The notes under the pieces: model-generated | Seen by the model: the letters and a program-made list of their open reading frames with translations, nothing else | Told to the model about the DNA's origin: nothing | The model's database searches: none | Assembly (NCBI GenBank): GCA_016206675.1 | Contig: JACQRD010000031.1 | Span: 1 to 6,370, forward strand | DNA length: 6,370 nucleotides | DNA from: Candidatus Omnitrophota bacterium | Lineage (GTDB): Bacteria > Omnitrophota > Gorgyraeia > Aquiviventales > Aquiviventaceae | Reading direction: 5' to 3' | Shown: positions 1 to 5,136 of the stretch, one piece after another | Layout: every line of letters starts with the position of its first letter | Position numbering within the stretch: position 1 is the first letter of the stretch | Program-made: the position numbers and the translations under genes

Positions 1-716
1 ATCGCCGCCTGGAGCTCATCGAGACGGCTATTGCGCCCGAGCTGTTCGTGCCAGTACCGCCGGCGGCTCCCATGCACCCGCAGCAGCTTCACCGCATCGG
101 CCACCTTGGCATCGTTGGTCACGACCATGCCCCCATCGCCGTAGCCGCCTAAATTCTTGCTGGGAAAGAAACTCAGCGCCGCCGCATGGCCGAAGGAGCC
201 GACCCGTTTGCCGTGCACCTGCGCGCCGATGGCCTGCGCGCAGTCTTCGATCACCTTCAGTCCATGCCGCTTCGCGGTCGCCATGATCGGCTCGATCGCG
301 CAGGGATGGCCGTAGAGGTGGACGGGGAGAATCGCTGTGGTGCGGGGCGTGACGGCGGCTGCGACCTGCTCCGGATCGAGGTTGTAGGTCTGCAACTCGA
401 TGTCGACGAAGACCGGGATGGCACCGACCGCCACAATGGCCTCGGCCGTGGCGAAGAAGCTGAACGCGGTGGTGATCACCTCGTCGCCGGCCCCGATACC
501 GAGGGCACGAAGTGAAAGTTCCAGGGCGTCCGTGCCGGAGGCCACGCCGACGGCGTGCGTGGCGCCGCAGTAGGCGGCAATCTCCCGCTCGAGCGCTTCA
601 ACCTCAGGCCCGAGGATAAAGTGGCCGCTGTCAAGCACCCGCTGGATGGCGGCGTCGATCTCCGGCTTGATGGAGCGGTACTGCGCGCGCAGATCAAGCA
701 AAGGAATGTTCGGCAT
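1..716 (-). CDS. DegT/DnrJ/EryC1/StrS-family PLP aminotransferase (3' end outside window)
   Basis: This is a sugar aminotransferase that would use pyridoxal phosphate to transfer an amino group onto a keto-sugar nucleotide in the cytoplasm. It reads without a stop from ATG at 716 to base 1 (238 codons), so the C-terminal part (family members are usually about 360-400 residues) is missing. Reading the minus strand gives an N-terminus MPNIPLLDLRAQY, the cofactor-phosphate loop ASGTDAL (residues 59-65), EDCAQAIGA with the PLP-contacting Asp158 and Gln161, and SFFPSKNLGGYGDGG with the Schiff-base Lys187. These are the hallmarks of the family. Its start lies just beyond an octamer repeat array; only a weak GGA precedes the ATG. 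The neighbours, a UDP-HexNAc dehydrogenase and a 4-epimerase, suggest a WbpE-like role on a 3-keto-uronic acid sugar. An FdtB-like role on a dTDP-keto sugar is also possible. Family is certain; substrate is inferred. Confidence 0.93.
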   Translation of the reverse strand, partial: MPNIPLLDLRAQYRSIKPEIDAAIQRVLDSGHFILGPEVEALEREIAAYCGATHAVGVASGTDALELSLRALGIGAGDEVITTAFSFFATAEAIVAVGAIPVFVDIELQTYNLDPEQVAAAVTPRTTAILPVHLYGHPCAIEPIMATAKRHGLKVIEDCAQAIGAQVHGKRVGSFGHAAALSFFPSKNLGGYGDGGMVVTNDAKVADAVKLLRVHGSRRRYWHEQLGRNSRLDELQAA

Positions 717-723
717 GAAATCC

Positions 724-804
724 GTTCAATGGCTCAATAGCTCATTGGTTCAATGGTTCCGATAGACTTGGAGTAACCTCTTGGAACAATTGAACGATTG
801 AACG
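724..804. repeat. Inverted array of 8-bp tandem repeats filling the epimerase-aminotransferase spacer
   Basis: On the + strand, octamers follow head to tail from 724: GTTCAATG, GCTCAATA, GCTCATTG, GTTCAATG, then a decayed GTTCCGAT. After a short spacer come the reverse complements: TTGGAACA, ATTGAACG, ATTGAACG (781-804). Bases 740-760 pair with 783-803 about centre 771.5 at 17 of 21 positions; 748-760 pair with 783-795 at 12 of 13. The array starts 2 bp after the epimerase stop codon and ends about 8 bp before the aminotransferase ATG, so it occupies essentially the whole 90-bp gap. No T-run follows it in the direction of transcription. The function is unknown. Confidence 0.85.
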
Positions 805-806
805 CC

Positions 807-1751
807 TTACTGGGGTGGATGAGCTTTGAACCACTCGACGGTGCGGCGCAGCCCCTCGGCGAAGTTGACCTTGCCCTTCCAGCCCAGCAGCCGCTGCGCC
901 TTGGACGCATCCGCGTAGGTGCGGAACACATCACCCGGCCGCTTCGGCTTGAAGTCGGGCGTGATGGCAGTCCCCATGATCTTGTTGAGCTGCTCCAGCA
1001 GATCGAGCACGGTATGCTCTTCCCCGAGGGCGATGTTGAAGACCTCGCCGCTGCCCACCCCCGGCACCTGCGAGGCGAGGATGGTGCCCTCCACCACGTT
1101 GTCCACGTAGGTGAAGTCGCGCGACTGCTTCCCGTCGCCATACACCGGCGGCGACTGTTTTTTGAGTAGGCAGGTGATGAACTTCGGGATGACCACGGCA
1201 TACTCGTTTTCGAGGCTCTGCCGCGGGCCGAAGACGTTGAAATAGCGCACCGACGCAGTTTCCAGCCCGAAGCCGCGGGAGAAGAGCCCGCAGAGCATCT
1301 CATCGATCAGCTTGGAGGCGGCGTACGGCGACACCGGGTTGGCAGGGTCCGTCTCCTGCATCGGCACCCTCTTCGCTTCCCCGTAGACGGAACTGGAGGA
1401 GACGACCACCACCCGCTTGGCCTTCGCTTTCACCGCTTCTTCCAGCAGATTCGTCGTGCCGAGCACGTTGACATCCATGTAGCCGTAGGGATCGGCCATC
1501 GACTTCGGCACGCTGCGCCACGCCGCCACGTGCAGGATCAGCTCAATGCCGTTGCAGGCCTTGCGCATCAGCGCCCGGTCGCGGATGTCGCCCTGCAGAA
1601 ACTCCACGCGATCGCGCACACCGCTGAGGTTGTCCAGCTTGCCGGAGGAGAGGTCGTCCATCACCCGCACCTGGTGCTTGTCAGCCACCAGCCGGTCGAC
1701 GATGTGCGAGCCGATGAATCCCGCGCCTCCCGTGACAAGATACCGTGCCAT
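807..1751 (-). CDS. UDP-sugar 4-epimerase, WbpP/TviC-like extended SDR
   Basis: This NAD-dependent epimerase, 314 residues from ATG 1751, probably interconverts UDP-GlcNAc/UDP-GalNAc or the corresponding uronic acids at C4 through a transient 4-keto intermediate. The Rossmann motif TGGAGFIGSH is at residues 7-16, the catalytic Ser region SSSSVYG at 118-124, and the YxxxK pair is Tyr143/Lys147. HVAAWRSVPKSMADP (74-88), RYFNVFGPRQ (169-178) and the RDFTYVDN segment resemble the WbpP/TviC/WbgU group more than housekeeping GalE. It lacks the N-terminal extension seen in WbpP. A GTG at 1754 is in frame, but GGAGG at 1763-1759 sits 7 bp from ATG 1751 and favours the latter. The gene follows the dehydrogenase gene across a palindromic spacer. 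The exact substrate (GlcNAc, GlcNAcA or Glc form) is inferred from context only. Confidence 0.93.
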   Translation of the reverse strand: MARYLVTGGAGFIGSHIVDRLVADKHQVRVMDDLSSGKLDNLSGVRDRVEFLQGDIRDRALMRKACNGIELILHVAAWRSVPKSMADPYGYMDVNVLGTTNLLEEAVKAKAKRVVVVSSSSVYGEAKRVPMQETDPANPVSPYAASKLIDEMLCGLFSRGFGLETASVRYFNVFGPRQSLENEYAVVIPKFITCLLKKQSPPVYGDGKQSRDFTYVDNVVEGTILASQVPGVGSGEVFNIALGEEHTVLDLLEQLNKIMGTAITPDFKPKRPGDVFRTYADASKAQRLLGWKGKVNFAEGLRRTVEWFKAHPPQ

Positions 1752-1758
1752 CACTCAA

Positions 1759-1763
1759 CCTCC
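1759..1763 (-). promoter_or_regulatory. Shine-Dalgarno GGAGG of the 4-epimerase gene
   Basis: The minus strand reads GGAGG here, 7 bp upstream of ATG 1751 and only 4 bp upstream of the in-frame GTG 1754, so it decides the start in favour of the ATG. It is the clearest ribosome-binding site in the window; most other genes here have weak ones, consistent with translational coupling. Confidence 0.75.
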
Positions 1764-1779
1764 ATAACTACTATCGTCG

Positions 1780-1810
1780 GACTCGAGACCCGAGACTCGA
1801 GTCTCGGGTC
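1780..1810. repeat. Heptamer array forming a perfect 24-bp palindrome after the dehydrogenase gene
   Basis: Bases 1787-1810 are a perfect palindrome, identical to their own reverse complement, centred between 1798 and 1799. On the + strand the heptamers GACTCGA (1780), GACCCGA (1787) and GACTCGA (1794) run in tandem. The inverse units TCGAGTC (1797) and TCGGGTC (1804) follow, overlapping the third copy at the centre. The palindrome overlaps the dehydrogenase TGA stop (1811-1809) by two bases. No T-run follows on the minus strand; the next features are an A/T-rich stretch and the epimerase ribosome-binding site. In RNA it would form a 24-nt hairpin less the unpaired turn. Its role is unknown. 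Confidence 0.88.
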
Positions 1811-3197
1811 ATAGCTTCACAATCCGGCCGCGCGACGCCTGCCGGTACTGGTTGCGGGTATCGACGACCGCCGGCGCGTGGCGGGCGATGAGGCCGTAGT
1901 CCACGTTTGAGTGGTTGGTCAGCACCACCGCGCAGTCGCAGCCGCGCAGCGCGGCCGGGGTGAGCCGGATGGAGCGATACGCGCGGCCGTTGAGCTCCGC
2001 GGAGGGCACGTGCGGATCGTGGTAGCTGATGACGGCGCCCCGCTCCGCCACAAGCCGCGCCACGTCGAAGGCGGGCGAGTCGCGTATATCCCCCACGTCC
2101 TTCTTGTACGCCAGCCCCAGCAGCAGCACCTTCGCCCCCTTCAGCGCCTTGCGGCGGTCGTTGAGCACGCGGCCCACCTTCTGCACCACGTATTCCGGCA
2201 TGAAGCCGTTGATCTGGGTCGCCAGCTCGATGAAGCGCGCTTCAAAGCCGTGCACGCGCACCTTCCACGCCAGGTACACCGGGTCGCTTGGGATGCAGTG
2301 GCCACCCGTTCCGGGGCCGGGGTAAAACGGCATGAAACCGAACGGCTTGGTCTTGGCCGCGTCGATCACCTCCCAGACGTTGATGCCCAGCCGGTCGCAG
2401 ATGAGCGCGATCTCATTGACCAGACCGATGTTCACCGCGCGGAAGGTGTTCTCCAGCAGCTTGACCATCTCCGCGGCCTTGGAGGAGGAGACCGGCACCA
2501 TCCGTTGGATCGCCGTGCCGTAGAGTGCCGACGCCAGCTCCGTGCAGCGCGTCGTCACCCCGCCGATGACCTTGGGGATGTTGCGGGTCTGGTACGTCGG
2601 GTTGCCCGGGTCGATGCGCTCCGGCGAAAAGGCCAGGCAGAAGTCGCGCCCCGCCTTCAGGCCCTGCGCCTCAAGCGCCGGCAGGACCACTTCCTCCGTC
2701 GTGCCCGGGTAGGTGGTGCTTTCCAGCACGATCAGCTGCCCCTTGCGCACCCGCTTGGCGATCTCGTTTGTCGCGGAGACGATATAGGACATATCCGGCT
2801 CGCGCGTCTTGCGCAGCGGCGTGGGCACGCAGATGATGATCGCATCCTGCCGTCCCAGCGGCTCGAACGACGTGGTGGCGGAAAGCCTTCGGGCCTTGCG
2901 CAGCCGCCGCAAATCCTCGCTCGGCACGTCGAGAATGTAGGAGCGCGCGCGGTTGACGCCGCGAACACGGGCTGCATCGAGGTCGATGCCGGTGACGCGA
3001 AAGCCTTCCTTGGCGAACTCCACCGCCAGCGGCAGCCCCACATAGCCGAGCCCGATGACCCCGACGCGGGCGGTGCGGGTGTGAATGCGCCTGGCTAATT
3101 GAGCCAGCGCTGGCCCCGTTAGATATGGCTTGCCGTGCTGTCGCCTCTTCATATCTAACGGGGTTGGCGGAGATACGCCTGCAGCGCGTCGTCCCAT
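1809..3197 (-). CDS. wbpA: UDP-N-acetylhexosamine 6-dehydrogenase, WbpA-like
   Basis: This enzyme oxidises C6 of a UDP-HexNAc to the carboxylate in two NAD-dependent steps, giving a UDP-HexNAc-uronic acid for surface glycan. With the first ATG it has 462 residues. The NAD domain starts at RVGVIGLGYVGLP (44-56). CVPTPLRKTREPDMSYI (123-139), ESTTYPGTTEEV (159-170) and FSPERIDPGN (190-199) follow, then AEMVKLLENTFRAVNI (242-257, including Lys246 and Asn250) and PGPGTGGHCIPSDPVYLAWK with catalytic Cys301. The C-terminal UDP-binding domain ends with VVDTRNQ. The RKTREPDMSY and GPGTGGHCIPSDP signatures favour the UDP-GlcNAc (WbpA) class over UDP-glucose dehydrogenases. ATG 3197 has a good ribosome-binding site but overlaps rmlD by 43 bp. 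An internal ATG at 3152 (447 residues), 2 bp past the rmlD stop and inside a 14-bp inverted repeat, is the alternative. Both starts leave an unusually long, basic leader before the Rossmann strand. Confidence 0.94.
   Translation of the reverse strand: MGRRAAGVSPPTPLDMKRRQHGKPYLTGPALAQLARRIHTRTARVGVIGLGYVGLPLAVEFAKEGFRVTGIDLDAARVRGVNRARSYILDVPSEDLRRLRKARRLSATTSFEPLGRQDAIIICVPTPLRKTREPDMSYIVSATNEIAKRVRKGQLIVLESTTYPGTTEEVVLPALEAQGLKAGRDFCLAFSPERIDPGNPTYQTRNIPKVIGGVTTRCTELASALYGTAIQRMVPVSSSKAAEMVKLLENTFRAVNIGLVNEIALICDRLGINVWEVIDAAKTKPFGFMPFYPGPGTGGHCIPSDPVYLAWKVRVHGFEARFIELATQINGFMPEYVVQKVGRVLNDRRKALKGAKVLLLGLAYKKDVGDIRDSPAFDVARLVAERGAVISYHDPHVPSAELNGRAYRSIRLTPAALRGCDCAVVLTNHSNVDYGLIARHAPAVVDTRNQYRQASRGRIVKL
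3114..3163. repeat. Perfect 14-bp inverted repeat at the rmlD/dehydrogenase gene junction
   Basis: CCCCGTTAGATATG (3114-3127) and its exact reverse complement (3150-3163) flank a 22-bp spacer. In the transcribed orientation the first arm contains the rmlD TAG stop (3157-3155) and the candidate ATG 3152 of the dehydrogenase gene. The second arm encodes part of the dehydrogenase leader peptide (PYLTG). A 10-bp palindrome, CCAGCGCTGG (3104-3113), abuts it. Chance occurrence of a perfect 14-bp pair this close is very unlikely in 6 kb. It could be a hairpin controlling translation of the dehydrogenase gene or a small inserted palindromic element. No tandem repeat unit is visible within it. Confidence 0.88.
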
Positions 3198-4093
3198 GAT
3201 CTGAGTCTCCTTCCGATGACGGTTGGCAGCTCCGTGGTCTCCAAGGCGGAATAGGGCGGCCGTGGCGCCGGGCGGCGCTGATCGGCCATGCGCACCGGAC
3301 GCGCCACCTCGCGCGACGCCCCGAGCAATTCAAGAATCCGGTACGCCAGCGTCAGGCGGGAGCAGGCGCCGGTGTTGGCGACATGAACGATGCGCGCGCC
3401 GCCTGTCGGGCCGCCGGCTTTCCAACGCACCAAGGCCTCGATCGCCTCGGCGCAATCCTCCGTGTAGGTCGGCGAGGTGGTTTGGTCCGAAAAGACCTCG
3501 ATGGTGCGCCCCTGTTTCGCCGCCTGCACCACTGCGTCGCAGAAATTCATCCGGACCGGCCCGAAGAGCGTGCTCGGCCGTACCACGATCCCCGAAGGAT
3601 ACGCCAGCGCCGCCTGCTCGCCCTCCCACTTTGAGCGCGCGTAGACGCTCAGGGGATTCGGCTGATCCGCTTCCACGTATGGGCTGCGCTTGGCCCCATC
3701 GAAGACGTAATCGGTGCTGACGTACACGAACGTCGCCGCTGATGTGGCCAGCGCCCGAATGACATGGGCCGTGGCCTCGACATTCATGCGCTGTGCCACG
3801 TCCGGCTCCAGCTCGCAGCGGTCCACATCCGACAACGCCTGGCTGTGGATCACCGCCTCCGGCTGCGCCTCGTCGATGGCGCGCGCCGTCGCCGCGGCAT
3901 CCAGCAGATCGCACACCACATGGCGCCCCGGCAATGCCGTTCGCTCGCCTCCGCCCGCAACGGCATCCCGAGCGGAATCGAGGGAGGGCGCCGGCGCGTG
4001 GCGCGAGAGGCCGGTGACCTCAGCCCACGCCGCGAGCCGACGGCTGAGCGCTTGGCCCAGCAGGCCGGTTGAGCCAGTGATAAGGATCTTCAC
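3155..4093 (-). CDS. rmlD: dTDP-4-dehydrorhamnose reductase
   Basis: This enzyme catalyses the last step of dTDP-L-rhamnose synthesis, reduction of dTDP-4-keto-L-rhamnose with NAD(P)H. The 312-residue product begins MKILITGSTGLLGQAL, with the GxxGxxG cofactor loop at Gly7/Gly10/Gly13. It has SQALSDVDRCE (84-94), the signature STDYVFDG (126-133), Tyr151/Lys155 of the YxxxK pair, RPSTLFGP (172-179) and a C-terminal RPPYSALET (278-286) resembling the family's RPxxSxL substrate loop. The start codon is GTG at 4093, lying 74 bp inside rmlB, with no clear ribosome-binding site; coupling to rmlB translation is likely. Residues about 32-57, rich in Gly, Ala, Arg and Pro, look like an extra loop between the second and third strands of the Rossmann fold. 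The gene ends inside the 14-bp inverted repeat, which supplies its stop codon. Confidence 0.94.
   Translation of the reverse strand: MKILITGSTGLLGQALSRRLAAWAEVTGLSRHAPAPSLDSARDAVAGGGERTALPGRHVVCDLLDAAATARAIDEAQPEAVIHSQALSDVDRCELEPDVAQRMNVEATAHVIRALATSAATFVYVSTDYVFDGAKRSPYVEADQPNPLSVYARSKWEGEQAALAYPSGIVVRPSTLFGPVRMNFCDAVVQAAKQGRTIEVFSDQTTSPTYTEDCAEAIEALVRWKAGGPTGGARIVHVANTGACSRLTLAYRILELLGASREVARPVRMADQRRPAPRPPYSALETTELPTVIGRRLRSWDDALQAYLRQPR
3207..3214 (-). promoter_or_regulatory. Candidate Shine-Dalgarno GGAAGGAG for the dehydrogenase gene
   Basis: The minus strand reads GGAAGGAG, ending 9 bp before ATG 3197. It lies inside the 3' end of rmlD (codons for IGRRL), so it could be a by-product of that coding sequence. 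If real, it makes 3197 the start. ATG 3152 has no such site and would depend on re-initiation after the rmlD stop. Confidence 0.5.
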
Positions 4094-5054
4094 GGAGCCG
4101 TTGGGTTAACGGACGCCACCACGCCGCCTGCGCCTGATACCATGCCACGGTTTCGCGCAGCCCTTGCTCGAACGGCACGCGCGCCTGCCAGCCCAGCGCG
4201 CGCAGTTTCTCATCCTGCATGGCGTAGCGCCGGTCGTGCCCGGGCCGGTCGGCCACGGGCTGCAAGAGGCTTGAGGGTGCTCCCAGATGCGCCAGGACGC
4301 GATGGGCCACCTCGCGATTGGCGTGCTCCTCGCCGCTGGCGATATTATACACATCCCCGATGCGCCCTCGTTCCAGAATTCCCGCCAGTGCTTCGCAGAC
4401 ATCAGTGACGAACAGCCAGCTGCGCCGCTGCAGCCCGTCGCCGTAAATGGGGATCGGCTGCTGCTGCAGCGCCTGGGTAATGCACAGCGGCAGGAACTTC
4501 TCCGGCAGCTGCCACGGCCCGTAGACGTTGGTCGGCCGCGCGATGATCACCGGCAGCCCGTGCGTGGCCTCAAACGACTGGGCGAGCACGTCGCCGGCGG
4601 CCTTGCTGGCCGCATACGGGCTCTTCGGCCGCAGCGGGGCCTGCTCATCCACCGCGCCTTCCAGCACCGGCCCGTACACTTCGTCGGTGCTGACGTGCAC
4701 GAAGCGCTCAACGCCGGCGGATCGCGCCCCCTGCAGCAGCAGGTAGGTGCCCTCGACGTTGGTGCGCAGAAAGGGCGCGGCGTTAGTAATGGAGCGATCC
4801 ACGTGCGTTTCCGCGGCGAGGTGGACGACGGCACGGCAGCCTTCCAAGGCGCGCTGCACGGCGCTCAGATCGGCGATATCGCCCTGGACGAAGCGGTACC
4901 GGGGGCTGCCCTCGACATCGGCGAGCCGGTTGCGCAGCCCTGCATAGGTCAGCAGGTCGAGGGTAACGAGCTCATCCGCCGGATGCGTCGAGAGCCAGTG
5001 CCGGATGAAGTGCGAACCGATGAATCCGGCGCCGCCGGTGACCAGCAGCTTCAT
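4020..5054 (-). CDS. rmlB: dTDP-glucose 4,6-dehydratase
   Basis: This enzyme converts dTDP-glucose to dTDP-4-keto-6-deoxyglucose, the branch-point intermediate for rhamnose and many dTDP-amino sugars, using tightly bound NAD. From ATG 5054 it has 344 residues. It carries TGGAGFIGSHF (6-16), HLAAETHVDRSI (78-89), the diagnostic STDEVYG (122-128, with the Thr/Asp/Glu catalytic set), SPYAASK (Tyr147/Lys151), ARPTNVYGPWQ and RPGHDRRYA (270-278). The last motif and STDEVYG separate RmlB from other extended SDR epimerases. A TTG at 5057 is in frame directly upstream, but ATG is preferred; no strong ribosome-binding site is visible because the spacer is occupied by a repeat array. The last ~24 codons overlap rmlD in another frame, which makes the C-terminal tail (after DPYHWLNRP) low-complexity in character. 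Confidence 0.95.
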   Translation of the reverse strand: MKLLVTGGAGFIGSHFIRHWLSTHPADELVTLDLLTYAGLRNRLADVEGSPRYRFVQGDIADLSAVQRALEGCRAVVHLAAETHVDRSITNAAPFLRTNVEGTYLLLQGARSAGVERFVHVSTDEVYGPVLEGAVDEQAPLRPKSPYAASKAAGDVLAQSFEATHGLPVIIARPTNVYGPWQLPEKFLPLCITQALQQQPIPIYGDGLQRRSWLFVTDVCEALAGILERGRIGDVYNIASGEEHANREVAHRVLAHLGAPSSLLQPVADRPGHDRRYAMQDEKLRALGWQARVPFEQGLRETVAWYQAQAAWWRPLTQRLREDPYHWLNRPAGPSAQPSARGVG

Positions 5055-5063
5055 CAATGAGGA

Positions 5064-5135
5064 CAGTTACAAACGGTTACCATCAGTTACAACAGTATGG
5101 GTGGTGGTTGGTAACCGTTGGTAACAGATTGTAAC
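5064..5135. repeat. Inverted array of 10-bp-spaced GTTAC/GTAAC motifs between rmlA and rmlB
   Basis: GTTAC occurs at 5066, 5076 and 5086, exactly 10 bp apart. Its reverse complement GTAAC occurs at 5111, 5121 and 5131, again exactly 10 bp apart. The two triplets are symmetric about 5100.5. Over the arms 5066-5092 and 5109-5135, 22 of 27 positions pair, leaving a 16-nt loop. An alternative register gives a perfect 11-bp pair (5072-5082 with 5109-5119). The direct repeat CAGTTACAA (5064, 5084) and TTGGTAAC (5108, 5118) reflect the same periodicity. The array starts 1 bp after the rmlA stop and ends about 11 bp before the rmlB ATG. There is no T-run, so it is not a standard terminator. The 10-bp period matches one helical turn, which could suit a protein binding one DNA face, or it may simply be a long RNA hairpin. 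Confidence 0.9.
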
Positions 5136-5136
5136 C

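Noticed and set aside
773..780. GTAACCTC shared between the octamer-array spacer and the GTAAC array (5131-5138)
   Set aside because: A single 8-bp match between two places in 6 kb is within chance expectation, and the surrounding repeat units differ.
724..804. Reading the intergenic hairpins as rho-independent terminators
   Set aside because: None of the arrays is followed by a T-run on the transcribed strand, several are not G+C-rich, and operon genes continue directly after each.
1911..3098. Long + strand open frame (395 codons) antisense to the dehydrogenase gene
   Set aside because: The composition (many Arg, His, Ala, Gln, Val) has no recognisable motif and is the usual mirror frame of a G+C-rich gene; the minus-strand protein is unmistakable.
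3104..3113. CCAGCGCTGG 10-bp palindrome as an operator
   Set aside because: It lies within the dehydrogenase coding region, is G+C-rich, and a 10-bp palindrome is not rare enough on its own; noted only as abutting the 14-bp repeat.
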